NCBI GenBank assembly: GCA_022791215.1
Contig: JAAVYQ010000017.1
Span: 1-15,755, forward strand
Length of the DNA: 15,755 nt
Direction: 5' to 3'
Source of the DNA: Bacilli bacterium
GTDB lineage: Bacteria; Bacillota_I; Bacilli_A; RF39; UBA660
In this document: positions 7,595-14,867 of the stretch, piece after piece
Layout: every line of letters begins with the position of its first letter
How positions within the stretch are numbered: position 1 is the first letter of the stretch
Notes under the pieces: model-generated
What the model was told of the DNA's origin: nothing
Databases searched by the model: none
What the model saw: the letters and a program-made list of their open reading frames with translations, nothing else
Translations under genes and position numbers: made by a program

Positions 7595-7625
7595 ATATTA
7601 CAGTATTCCCTAGGGGTAATGTCAA
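7595..7625 (-). promoter_or_regulatory. MerR-type promoter with 19-bp spacer and operator dyad
   Basis: On the - strand, TTGACA (7625-7620) and TAATAT (7600-7595) are separated by exactly 19 bases. This over-long spacer is a hallmark of promoters that MerR-family activators unwind. The spacer carries the 8-bp palindrome CCCTAGGG (7608-7615), the core style of BmrR/Mta/TipA-type operators. It lies 21 bases upstream of the MerR-family start codon, so the regulator very likely controls itself and the coupled YbjQ gene. Confidence 0.85.
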
Positions 7626-7688
7626 TCTTTTTTTATTTTTATTACTAATTAAAGTTTAGTGTTTTTTGATTTTAAATATTATTTGTGT

Positions 7689-8246
7689 TTAGTGTCTTTT
7701 TTTATGACAGTTTAAATTTATTATTTCGTTTACTATTTCTTCTGGTGTTTTATTATCTACATAAATTATTTGAGTACTTAAATGTCTATTTTCAGGGTTT
7801 TGGTGTGTCTCTATATAAATTCTCTCTAAATCACTATTTTGTTCTATGTTTCTTCTTTTTAATATACTTTTTAAATCTTTTGATTTTAGTAAAATAATAT
7901 TTTTAAATTGCTTTATTTTATTAATCGAGATATCGTTAAGTCCTACTGTATTTAAGGCTCCTATATCTATGATTGATGGTGTTGTTAAATATTCTAATAT
8001 ATTATTTAATGTCATATGTAAATATGGTAATAAAAATTTAACTTCTCCATCAAATCCATATTGTTTTCTTATTTCAAGTTGTTTTTCTAAACTATAGTTA
8101 GGTATTGTGCTTCACAGTTTGTCTTTTTCGGCATCTATAGAAATTGTATTCATATTTAATTTTTTTCCTAATAATTCAGATATAGTTGACTTTCCTATTG
8201 CCATTCCACCAATTAATAAAATGCTTTTTTCATATATATCATTCAT
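7689..8246 (-). pseudogene. P-loop kinase (shikimate/adenylate-kinase-like), broken by in-frame TGA
   Basis: A 186-codon frame starts at 8246 behind AAGGAGG (eight-base spacing) and encodes LLIGGMAIGKSTISELLGKKL, a perfect P-loop (GxxxxGKST, about residues 13-20). It stays in one frame to the TAA at 7689 apart from a TGA at codon 45 (8114-8112). After the TGA the sequence continues as sensible kinase-like protein (EIRKQYGFDGEVKFLLPYL, then a Lys/Arg-rich lid and a C-terminal KTPEEIVNEII, as in shikimate-kinase-like proteins). TGA is used as a normal stop by neighbouring genes, so this looks like a recent nonsense mutation or a sequencing error. A downstream Met at 8015 would give only a C-terminal fragment lacking the P-loop. 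Confidence 0.8.
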
Positions 8247-8401
8247 ATTACATTCCTCCTTGTAATGTTACTGTTTTTTATATTTATCAATTTAATTGTA
8301 ACACGATTTTCTTTAAATATCTATTGTGATGGAATAATACTTGATAATGAGTTTGGTTTGTTTTATGTATATAATAGAATTAAAAATATGGTAATAGAAA
8401 T

Positions 8402-8443
8402 AAAAAGAAACTGAATGAAATTATTTCATTACAGCCTCTTTCT
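8402..8443 (-). terminator. Terminator of the 534-residue membrane protein gene
   Basis: On the - strand a long hairpin has AATGAAA/TTTCATT as the upper stem with a three-base loop. Below it come CTG/CAG across one bulged T and an A/G-rich arm pairing with TTTCTTTTT. The T-rich 3' arm begins right after the stop at 8448, fitting a Rho-independent terminator. Confidence 0.65.
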
Positions 8444-8447
8444 TTTA

Positions 8448-10052
8448 CTAATTTATTTTATCTATTTCTGTTACAGTGTTTTCTCTTTTGTATGATATGT
8501 TAATTGTGTCTCCACTTTTTATAAACGGAAGTGTGTCATTTAATAGTATTGAGGCACGATATTTTTTATTTTCTGTGCTTTCTATGTAATAGTATGTATT
8601 TCCATTTATATTTACTGGTGTGATCATATTTATTGTTATTGTCTTTGTTGTTAATTCGTCTTCTTTTATTTCAAATGATGCATTGTTTAAATAGTTTTGC
8701 GCGGCTGCATTTATTCCTTTTGATGAATCAGTGGCTACTACTTTTTGATAATCTTTTACATCTATGAATGCATACATTTTTACTAACCCTGAACTGTCTT
8801 TTAAACTTACAACATATGTCGGTTTTCCGTTTAGATTAATTAATAATGGGAATGTGGATTTGTATTTCATGTCTTGTACTTGTCCTTCTGCACTCGACAT
8901 CGCACTGTATTCTTCGGCTCCTGGTACTACGTAGTATTTCGTTTCTCCTGTTCTCATATTTGTTAGTACAAATCCTAAGTTTGATTCGTCTGATACAACA
9001 CTTGTTATTCCTGTATATAGATATACGTCATCATTCATTACCAAGTAGTTATATCCATCAGTTGTGTTTACTACATTCTTTTGACCAAACATACTATTTA
9101 GGAAGCCTCCTTTGTATGTTCCCCAGTCATCTAGTTGCTCGATTAGTAATTCTGCATCATGTACATTGTCTACCCATGATGGAACGTCTTTTAAGTCGTA
9201 TTTTTCTGATTCTCCTGTTATAGGATCAAGTATTATAGCGCCCGTAACTTTTGCTTTTAATCCAACAGCCGTATATTTAATGGTTGGCACTATCCAATAT
9301 GGGTTTCCTTCGTTGTCTATTTCAAATGATATGTTTCCAAAGTTGACTGTAGGATAAGAAAATCTTAATTTTCTATATAGGTTTTCGTTAAAGTGTGCAC
9401 TTTCTACATATTTCATACCTTTTTCTAGTTTTTGTAGTTTTGTTTCGCCTGTTACACTATCAACTATTATATATCCTTTTACTCCTTCTTTTCTATTTGA
9501 AAACCATTTGTATGTGCTTGCATATTCTAGTGGTGTTACTCTTACTATTGAATCGTTATAATTTATTTGCTTGTATTGTTCGGATACAGAGAATTGGCTT
9601 ACTAACTCTGACATTTGGCCCATGACTCTATCTCCAAGAACTTTACTTGATTCTTTATCTATTAAAGGAAGTCTATTAAAATCTACTTCTTCTATGTCTT
9701 CTAAAAAATCTCTACTTTCATCTACTTTTATACGGTTATGATAACTTTTGGCATTAAACATTGGTGAACATATTAAGTTTATTAGTATTATTACTACAAA
9801 TATTGTAGGTACTGACAACCACATTATTATTCCACTTTTTGTGTTTGGTTTTATTTCTATGTGTTTAGAGTTAAATATTTTTTTGGTTGCATTTTTTATT
9901 CCAAACATCGCACTTGTTATGTTGTATACCATTATTATAAATAAAAGGAACATCCAAAATCCAAAGTTATTTAAGTTGATTGCTGGTAGTGTAAAGTAAT
10001 AAACTATTATTCCAATTATTGTAGTTATTGTTATGTTTCTAATTATTTTCAT
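8448..10052 (-). CDS. Conserved membrane-anchored protein with large extracytoplasmic domain, 534 aa
   Basis: Three hydrophobic segments lie at the N-terminus (about residues 8-26, 30-50 and 74-96). About 440 residues follow that read as a repeated beta-rich domain, with several similar turns: IIVDSVTGETKLQKL, IILDPITGESEKYDL and LTNMRTGETKYYVV. I recall this architecture, including RVTPLEYASTYKWFSNRKEG and AEEYSAMSSAEGQVQ, from a family in Bacillota often labelled CvpA-like or Tat-pathway-signal protein without a proven role; that label is from memory and does not imply function. The repeats suggest a PepSY/YPEB-like binding domain outside the cell. It has its own promoter (10077-10105) and terminator (8402-8443), so it is a single-gene unit. 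The start has GAAGG five bases upstream. Confidence 0.75.
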   Translation of the reverse strand: MKIIRNITITTIIGIIVYYFTLPAINLNNFGFWMFLLFIIMVYNITSAMFGIKNATKKIFNSKHIEIKPNTKSGIIMWLSVPTIFVVIILINLICSPMFNAKSYHNRIKVDESRDFLEDIEEVDFNRLPLIDKESSKVLGDRVMGQMSELVSQFSVSEQYKQINYNDSIVRVTPLEYASTYKWFSNRKEGVKGYIIVDSVTGETKLQKLEKGMKYVESAHFNENLYRKLRFSYPTVNFGNISFEIDNEGNPYWIVPTIKYTAVGLKAKVTGAIILDPITGESEKYDLKDVPSWVDNVHDAELLIEQLDDWGTYKGGFLNSMFGQKNVVNTTDGYNYLVMNDDVYLYTGITSVVSDESNLGFVLTNMRTGETKYYVVPGAEEYSAMSSAEGQVQDMKYKSTFPLLINLNGKPTYVVSLKDSSGLVKMYAFIDVKDYQKVVATDSSKGINAAAQNYLNNASFEIKEDELTTKTITINMITPVNINGNTYYYIESTENKKYRASILLNDTLPFIKSGDTINISYKRENTVTEIDKIN

Positions 10053-10076
10053 TTTTACCTTCTTTCTTTAATTGCT

Positions 10077-10105
10077 ATTATACACTATTTTGTTTGATTT
10101 GTTAA
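10077..10105 (-). promoter_or_regulatory. Promoter of the 534-residue membrane protein gene
   Basis: On the - strand, TTAACA (10105-10100) and TATAAT (10082-10077) are spaced by 17 bases. The -10 is a full consensus match and the -35 differs from TTGACA at one position. It is 24 bases upstream of the ATG at 10052. Confidence 0.75.
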
Positions 10106-10131
10106 ATGTTTAGTGTGTTTTCCCAAAAATT

Positions 10132-10157
10132 AAAAAAAGTTAGGTGTCCTAACTTTT
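10132..10157 (-). terminator. Strong terminator after the zinc alcohol dehydrogenase gene
   Basis: AAAAGTTAGG (10135-10144) and CCTAACTTTT (10148-10157) form a perfect 10-bp stem with a three-base loop. On the - strand it is followed by a run of T residues. It ends the SDR-alcohol dehydrogenase unit and, being symmetrical, could also block + strand transcription. Confidence 0.85.
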
Positions 10158-10178
10158 ATTATTTCAACATGTATCGTT

Positions 10179-11204
10179 TTATATTTTTGGATTTATTAAA
10201 ATTTTGATTTTATCACTTTGTCCATTTGTAAGTTCTTCAAATGCACCTTGTACTTGGTCTAGTCCAATTGTTTCACTGATGAATTTTGTAACGTTTATTT
10301 TCTTTTTTGACATTAAGTCCATACATGTTTCAAATTCTTCTTTAGTGTATGCTATTGCGCCTTGTAATGATATTTCTTTTAAGACTGCCATTACTGTTGG
10401 GACTTCTATTGCTCCTGTAGCAACACCTACTAATATAACTTTACCTCCTGGACGGCATGCCATTATAGCACTTGTTACTGCTTGGCTATTTCCACAGCAT
10501 TCTAGTACTACATCAAATCCTCCATTAGATATTTCTAATGCTTCGTTTATGAAGTTTGGATTTTTTGCGTCTAAGTATTTTTCTGCTACTCCCAAATCTA
10601 CAGCATTTTCTCCACGTTTTTCGTTTGTTTCAGATAGTATAACTAAACTGGCTCCTTCTTCACTTGCAAACATGGCTGATGCCAATCCAATTATTCCTCC
10701 ACCAATTACTAAGACTTTTTGTCCGACTGTTATGTTTGCTAGATGTACTGCGTGTAATCCAACTGCGGTTGGTTCTACTAATGCTACTTCTTCATCTGTA
10801 ATGTTTTCTGGTGCTTTTATTACTAGGTTTGGCTCTACTTTTATCATTTCACCAAATGCTCCTTGGTTTGTTAGTGACAGTCCTAGTGCGTTTTCCCATG
10901 TATGTTGACAGTATTGTGGGTTTCCTGTTGTGCAGGCATGGCATGTTCCACATGGTGATATTGGTAATGATGTTACTCTATCTCCAATTTTTAAGTCTGC
11001 TCTTTCTCCTGGGTCTATTACTTTTCCACAATATTCATGTCCCATAACTAGATTTTTAGGTTCTCCTAATTCCCAATTATGTATGTCGGAACCGCATATT
11101 CCTGCTTTTGTTATTTCTATTATTACTTTTTTTCCATCAGGTGTTGGATTTTCTAAGTTTGTAACTTCTAACGTTTTTTTGTCTTTTATGATTACACTTT
11201 TCAT
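10179..11204 (-). CDS. Zinc-dependent alcohol/polyol dehydrogenase (MDR family)
   Basis: A medium-chain dehydrogenase of typical length (341 residues). Catalytic-zinc ligands are visible in GICGSD (Cys37), GHE (His56-Glu57) and the VEPTAVGLHA region (Glu144). Structural-zinc cysteines are in PCGTCHACTTGNPQYC (Cys85, 88, 91 and 99). The Rossmann motif VLVIGGGIIGLAS (165-177) binds NAD(P), and Glu192 at the end of the second strand favours NAD. The family includes sorbitol, butanediol and threonine dehydrogenases, and I cannot choose among them. It lies 15 bases after the SDR gene with AAAGGAG before the start, so the two oxidoreductases form one transcript and may act on consecutive steps of one alcohol or polyol pathway. 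Confidence 0.93.
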   Translation of the reverse strand: MKSVIIKDKKTLEVTNLENPTPDGKKVIIEITKAGICGSDIHNWELGEPKNLVMGHEYCGKVIDPGERADLKIGDRVTSLPISPCGTCHACTTGNPQYCQHTWENALGLSLTNQGAFGEMIKVEPNLVIKAPENITDEEVALVEPTAVGLHAVHLANITVGQKVLVIGGGIIGLASAMFASEEGASLVILSETNEKRGENAVDLGVAEKYLDAKNPNFINEALEISNGGFDVVLECCGNSQAVTSAIMACRPGGKVILVGVATGAIEVPTVMAVLKEISLQGAIAYTKEEFETCMDLMSKKKINVTKFISETIGLDQVQGAFEELTNGQSDKIKILINPKI

Positions 11205-11219
11205 TTTTTCTCCTTTAGT

Positions 11220-12062
11220 TTATAAATTGTTGTTATAGTCAATTGTTGGGGCTGTTTTGATTTGTGATTTATATATCGCTAATCTTGATTCTAATGTTGT
11301 GATTGTCTCTTCTATTGCTTCTTTTCCTAATATTACTCGTAGTGGTGCTGGATTAATGTTTGCACTTTCTATTATTCTAGCCGCGACTAATGTTGGATTC
11401 CCTGGTGATAATGTTGCTGTTTTTGTTAGGTAGTCATGTGCTGGTGATATGTCATATTCACTCATCGTTCCAGTCGTTTTTACACTCGCATATTCAAAAC
11501 TTGTTCTTGATTTTCCAGGTTCTATTATTGTTACTCCTATGCCAAATGGTGATACTTCTCCTGATAAGGCTTCACAAAATCCTTCTATTCCAAATTTTGT
11601 TGCATTATATATTGAACTTCCTGGTGTTGCTACTTGTCCTTCGTATGATGATATTTGTATTATTCTTCCTCCACCTTGTTTTCTTAAGTATGGTAATGTA
11701 TGTTTTATAAACATTATTGATCCTATTAGATTGGCTGATATTATGTCGTCTATTTCTTTTTTTGTTACTTCTTCTGCTGCTCCATATAATCCATATCCAG
11801 CATTGCTTACTACTACATCTACTTTTGTGTGTTTTTTAAAGGCTGTTTCTACTACTTTACTAGATGTGTATGTGTCTCTTATGTCTAATACTTCGTATTC
11901 AAATTGGTTTGGATATGTTTCGTAAAAAAATCTTATTTTTTCAGTTTCACTTTCTTTTTGGATAGTGCCTATTACATTGTTTCCATTTTCTAATAATTGT
12001 CTTGTAAGTTCGTAACCAAAACCACTACTTATTCCTGTTATTAACCATGTTTTTTGATTCAT
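11220..12062 (-). CDS. Short-chain dehydrogenase/reductase (classical SDR)
   Basis: Classical SDR oxidoreductase with the cofactor motif TGISSGFG (9-16), the acidic residue of LDIRD (60-63), NAG at 87-89, Asn111, and the catalytic Ser (IQISSYEG, 138-139), Tyr152 and Lys156 in YNATK. The C-terminal part carries the PG(K) after-catalytic loop (IIEPGKSRTSFE), and its extension to 280 residues is slightly longer than the minimal SDR. Such proteins reduce or oxidise hydroxyl/keto groups with NAD(P)(H); the substrate is unknown. AGGGA precedes the start, and an extended -10 promoter overlaps the end of the upstream gene. Its downstream neighbour is the zinc alcohol dehydrogenase. Confidence 0.93.
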   Translation of the reverse strand: MNQKTWLITGISSGFGYELTRQLLENGNNVIGTIQKESETEKIRFFYETYPNQFEYEVLDIRDTYTSSKVVETAFKKHTKVDVVVSNAGYGLYGAAEEVTKKEIDDIISANLIGSIMFIKHTLPYLRKQGGGRIIQISSYEGQVATPGSSIYNATKFGIEGFCEALSGEVSPFGIGVTIIEPGKSRTSFEYASVKTTGTMSEYDISPAHDYLTKTATLSPGNPTLVAARIIESANINPAPLRVILGKEAIEETITTLESRLAIYKSQIKTAPTIDYNNNL

Positions 12063-12084
12063 TTTATCCCTACTTTCTTGTGTT

Positions 12085-12093
12085 ATTATATCA
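12085..12093 (-). promoter_or_regulatory. Extended -10 promoter for the SDR-alcohol dehydrogenase pair
   Basis: TGATATAAT (12093-12085 on the - strand) is a perfect extended -10 element, 22 bases before the SDR start. No good -35 is seen, which extended -10 promoters tolerate. Its TGA is also the stop codon of the DUF4325 gene, so promoter and upstream coding sequence overlap. Confidence 0.6.
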
Positions 12094-12435
12094 TATTTGT
12101 TTTACTTTCTTGTGAATTCTAGTATTTTCTTCGTCTATATATGTTAATATTGTGTCTATTAAATCAGGTTCTTCTTTAGATATAAAAGTTATTATATTTA
12201 AGTCTTCTTTTGTAAGTCCACATCTTATTAAACCGCCAAAACTTTCTTCCAAAAATCCTGTGCTGTATCCGTATCCTCCATCTAAGTCTATTATTAAGGT
12301 TTCGTTTGTTTTAAGGCATTCTTCTATTTTGGGTTTTAGATAATTGTTTCTAAAGTCTTCTCCAGAATATTCTCCTTCTTTTATATATCTTCCTCCTGGT
12401 GTTTCTGTGTATTCTTTACTTATTTTTAATATCAT
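12091..12435 (-). CDS. STAS-like DUF4325 protein, 114 aa
   Basis: It matches the DUF4325 STAS-like family: TPGGRYIKEGEYSGEDFRN near the N-terminus, a strand LIIDLDGGYGYSTGFLEESFGG in the middle (the family's most conserved block; about residues 47-68), and a helix-strand end. STAS-like domains usually act as small protein switches, often with ATPase or kinase partners; no such partner is adjacent here. It starts seven bases after the small membrane protein gene, with only a weak GAAGAA ribosome site, so it is probably coupled to it. It ends with TGA inside the promoter of the following SDR gene. Confidence 0.8.
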   Translation of the reverse strand: MILKISKEYTETPGGRYIKEGEYSGEDFRNNYLKPKIEECLKTNETLIIDLDGGYGYSTGFLEESFGGLIRCGLTKEDLNIITFISKEEPDLIDTILTYIDEENTRIHKKVKQI

Positions 12436-12442
12436 TTGTTCT

Positions 12443-12745
12443 TCACTCTTTTTCTTTCATTTTTTTTATTATGTTTCTTAATTCGTCTTTAAATATATTT
12501 TCTCCAATAAAGTATAATACTAATCCTATGATTGCAAATACACTGCTTAGTGCAAATAGTATTTGATATGTTGGATATACTATTATGTATTTTTTTGCTA
12601 ATATAAATGTTATGCATGCTGTTGTGAATCCTAGTATTGCTAGAAATGCACCTAGTATTCTATAGTTATAGCATGTTCTTTTTTCTTTTTTACATAACAT
12701 TCTAAATTTCTTTTTTATTTCTTTATATTCCATTTTCTTTCTCAT
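12443..12745 (-). CDS. Small two-helix membrane protein, 100 aa
   Basis: Two hydrophobic helices (about residues 29-49 and 58-80) are flanked by basic, Lys-rich ends (RKKMEYKEIKKKF and ELRNIIKKMKEKE), so both termini should face the cytoplasm. The start ATG overlaps the TGA stop of the peptidase gene as ATGA, which indicates translational coupling. An internal Met5 (12733) is an alternative start. I do not recognise the family. Its place between oligoendopeptidase F and the DUF4325 protein suggests it might recruit the STAS-like protein to the membrane, which is inference only. Confidence 0.7.
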   Translation of the reverse strand: MRKKMEYKEIKKKFRMLCKKEKRTCYNYRILGAFLAILGFTTACITFILAKKYIIVYPTYQILFALSSVFAIIGLVLYFIGENIFKDELRNIIKKMKEKE

Positions 12746-14538
12746 TCTTCCATTAATTTTTTTAATTCGTTTACTTTTTCACCAAATATTTTAAGTGTCT
12801 CTTCTACTGGATATCCACTTATTAAGTCTACTCCTGCATCTTTCAATGTTTCTAATGGATATTTGATGCATCCACTTTTTAAAAATTCTAAGTATTTTTC
12901 TAATGCTTTTTCTTTTTTGTTTAGTATGTTGTAAGCTATGCATACTGCAGATGATAGTCCTGTCGCATATTTATATACATAAAATGGTGTGTAAAAGTGT
13001 GGGATTCTTTCCCATTCGTATTTTATTAGTTCGTCACTTATTACATTGTTTCCAAAGTATAGTTTGTTTAGACCGTAGTATGTGTCACTTATTTCTTTTT
13101 CTGTTATTGGTTCTTGTTTTTGATATTTTTTGTGCATTATACTCTCAAATTCTGCGAACATTGTTTGTCTAAAAACTGTGCTTTTTATTAGATCTATTAA
13201 TTCGTTTAGATAGTAACTTTTTTCTTCTTTTGTATTTGCTTTTTTGTACATGTAATCGTTTAGTAATACTTCGTTTACTGTTGAAGCAATTTCTGCTAGG
13301 AATATTGGGTATGATGAGTAAACGTATTCTTGATTTTTGTTTGAGTAGTAACTATGCATCGCATGTCCTAGTTCATGTGCTGTTGTGCTTACGTCTCCAA
13401 ATGTTCCCATGAAGTTTAGCAATACTCTAGGTTCAGAGTCGTAACATCCCCATTGGTATGCTCCACTTTTTTTACCTATGTTAGGATATATGTCTATCCA
13501 GTTGTTTGTAAATGCTTTTGTTAAATCAGTTACATATGTTTCTCCTAATGGTTTTAATGCATTTTTGATTATGTCTTGTGTTTCTTCAAATGTGTATGTT
13601 TTTTCAGGTATTTCTATTATCGGTGCATATATGTCATACATATGCATTTCTTCTACTTTTAATAATTTTTTTCTTAATTCTTGGTATTCATACATTTTGT
13701 CTAGATTGTTGTGTACTTTTTCTATTAGGTTATCGTATACGTCAACTGTTATTTTGTCTGAATATAGATACATTTCTATTGATGTTTTATATTTCCTTAT
13801 GTCTCTGTTAAATTCTACTTCTCCTAATTTTGCTTTGTATATCGCTGTTACTGTGTTTTTGTGTTCTTTCCAAAATGTGTGGAGTTTTTCAAATGCATTT
13901 TTTCTTATTTCTCTATTTTTGTTTTCTATATATATACGATAGTTACTCGATGTTAGTTCTACTGTTTCGCCTTTTTCGTTTTCTATGTTTCCTAGTTTTA
14001 TGTCTGTATTGTTTAAGTAGTAGTATATGTTAGATGAATTATTTAGGTTAATACTTGCTTTGGTTAGTATGTTTTCTTTTTCTTCACTTAGTATGTGCTC
14101 TTTTCTTCTAAATGCTTTTTCGAGGTCAAATGAATACATTTCTAATTCTTTTGTTTCTTCTATGTATTTTTGTATTTTTGTATATGGTTCTTTTAATAGT
14201 TCTGGCATTATGAATGTAGTTCTTTCTTCTACTTTTTCTATTAGTTTTTCTATTTTTTCTTTTGTTTCTTGACTCTTTGTGTTAGTGCTGTCTTCATCTA
14301 GTTTTAATGATACATATACATATAATAAGTCTATTAGCCTCGATAGTTCATCATTTGTTTTTAGAAATTTTAATAGGGTTTTTCCACTTTCAGTTATGCG
14401 TCCTTTATATTTTAATATTTCTTCTAGTAATTCTTCTACTTTTTCACTTTTCTTTTTTAATTCTTTTTCGTCTTTTATTAGTGATATTAAGTCCCATTTG
14501 TTTTGTTCTTCTACTTCTTCTCTTTTTCTTTGCTTCAT
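12742..14538 (-). CDS. pepF: Oligoendopeptidase F (M3B zinc metallopeptidase)
   Basis: A cytosolic zinc peptidase that degrades short peptides. The zinc motif is HELGH (His388-His392 of the shorter start) inside FMGTFGDVSTTAHELGHAMHSY, and the third ligand is Glu416 in FLAEIASTVNE, exactly as in family M3. A helical N-terminal lobe precedes the catalytic domain, and FYTPFYVYKYATGLSSA near residue 530 is the conserved M3B substrate-side region. The length of 598 residues is standard for PepF. I used the ATG at 14538, with GGAGG five bases upstream; the ATG at 14550 would put that site inside the gene. It is first in an operon with the membrane protein and DUF4325 genes. Confidence 0.95.
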   Translation of the reverse strand: MKQRKREEVEEQNKWDLISLIKDEKELKKKSEKVEELLEEILKYKGRITESGKTLLKFLKTNDELSRLIDLLYVYVSLKLDEDSTNTKSQETKEKIEKLIEKVEERTTFIMPELLKEPYTKIQKYIEETKELEMYSFDLEKAFRRKEHILSEEKENILTKASINLNNSSNIYYYLNNTDIKLGNIENEKGETVELTSSNYRIYIENKNREIRKNAFEKLHTFWKEHKNTVTAIYKAKLGEVEFNRDIRKYKTSIEMYLYSDKITVDVYDNLIEKVHNNLDKMYEYQELRKKLLKVEEMHMYDIYAPIIEIPEKTYTFEETQDIIKNALKPLGETYVTDLTKAFTNNWIDIYPNIGKKSGAYQWGCYDSEPRVLLNFMGTFGDVSTTAHELGHAMHSYYSNKNQEYVYSSYPIFLAEIASTVNEVLLNDYMYKKANTKEEKSYYLNELIDLIKSTVFRQTMFAEFESIMHKKYQKQEPITEKEISDTYYGLNKLYFGNNVISDELIKYEWERIPHFYTPFYVYKYATGLSSAVCIAYNILNKKEKALEKYLEFLKSGCIKYPLETLKDAGVDLISGYPVEETLKIFGEKVNELKKLMEE

Positions 14539-14561
14539 ATGTTCCTCCATTTTCTAGTTTT

Positions 14562-14567
14562 ATTATA
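14562..14567 (-). promoter_or_regulatory. -10 element upstream of pepF
   Basis: A consensus TATAAT (- strand) lies 23 bases before the pepF start. The -35 region at 17-base spacing (TTTCCT) matches the consensus poorly, so this is a likely but not complete promoter. Confidence 0.55.
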
Positions 14568-14658
14568 CTGTTTTTTGTTCTAAAAGGAAATAGTTGATGT
14601 TTAATTTTGCTGAGTATTTACTTTTGTTATAGTTTTCTGTTATTTTTAGTGATGTTTT

Positions 14659-14667
14659 TGATATAAT
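14659..14667 (+). promoter_or_regulatory. Extended -10 element (possible promoter of a short RNA)
   Basis: TGATATAAT is a perfect extended -10 box on the + strand. No good -35 lies 16-18 bases upstream. No start codon with a ribosome site follows, but a hairpin with a T-run does about 80 bases later. Confidence 0.4.
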
Positions 14668-14673
14668 TACATA

Positions 14674-14768
14674 GAGAGGGATATCGCAGATAATTTGACT
14701 CCAACCGACTTTTGCAGTTAACTTAAGAAAAAACATTACTTTAACCCAGTTAGATACTGGATCTTTTT
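14674..14768 (+). ncRNA. Possible small RNA, about 95 nt, unknown family
   Basis: An extended -10 element ending at 14667 and a terminator-like stem (CCAGT 14746-14750, loop TAGAT, ACTGG 14756-14760, then T-rich 14762-14768) bracket about 95 bases with no open frame. I see no match to 6S, tmRNA, SRP, RNase P or a riboswitch that I know. It could equally be chance within decayed sequence, so confidence is low. Confidence 0.22.
14746..14768 (+). terminator. Terminator-like hairpin
   Basis: A five-bp GC-containing stem CCAGT/ACTGG with a five-base loop is followed by ATCTTTTT on the + strand. The form is right for a short Rho-independent terminator, though no intact gene lies upstream on that strand. 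Confidence 0.45.
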
Positions 14769-14867
14769 ATGTCAATCTTTTTACATTTTTATAAGTTTTA
14801 GAAGATAGACCTGTATGGGTTAGTTTAGCAGAACATATCCAAAACCATTTCTTGACTAGATTTATAG

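Noticed and set aside
7650..7695. Direct repeat TTTAGTGT near the end of the broken kinase gene
   Set aside because: Two short AT-rich copies are not enough to argue for a repeat family or an attachment site.
8112..8114. TGA as a recoded amino acid (Trp code 4, or selenocysteine)
   Set aside because: Neighbouring genes end at TGA in tight overlaps and Trp is encoded by TGG throughout. The small AT-only palindrome shortly after the TGA does not have the stem and apical loop of a bacterial SECIS element, and the position is not a known redox site.
10204..10908. Long + strand open frame of 234 codons opposite the zinc alcohol dehydrogenase gene
   Set aside because: It is an antisense shadow: the opposite strand encodes a clear dehydrogenase with all zinc ligands, and this frame has no ribosome site or recognisable domain.
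13478..13942. + strand open frames opposite pepF
   Set aside because: They are shadows of a full-length oligoendopeptidase F with intact HELGH and ligand Glu; composition is Phe/Leu/Ser-rich, as expected for antisense of Lys/Glu-rich genes.
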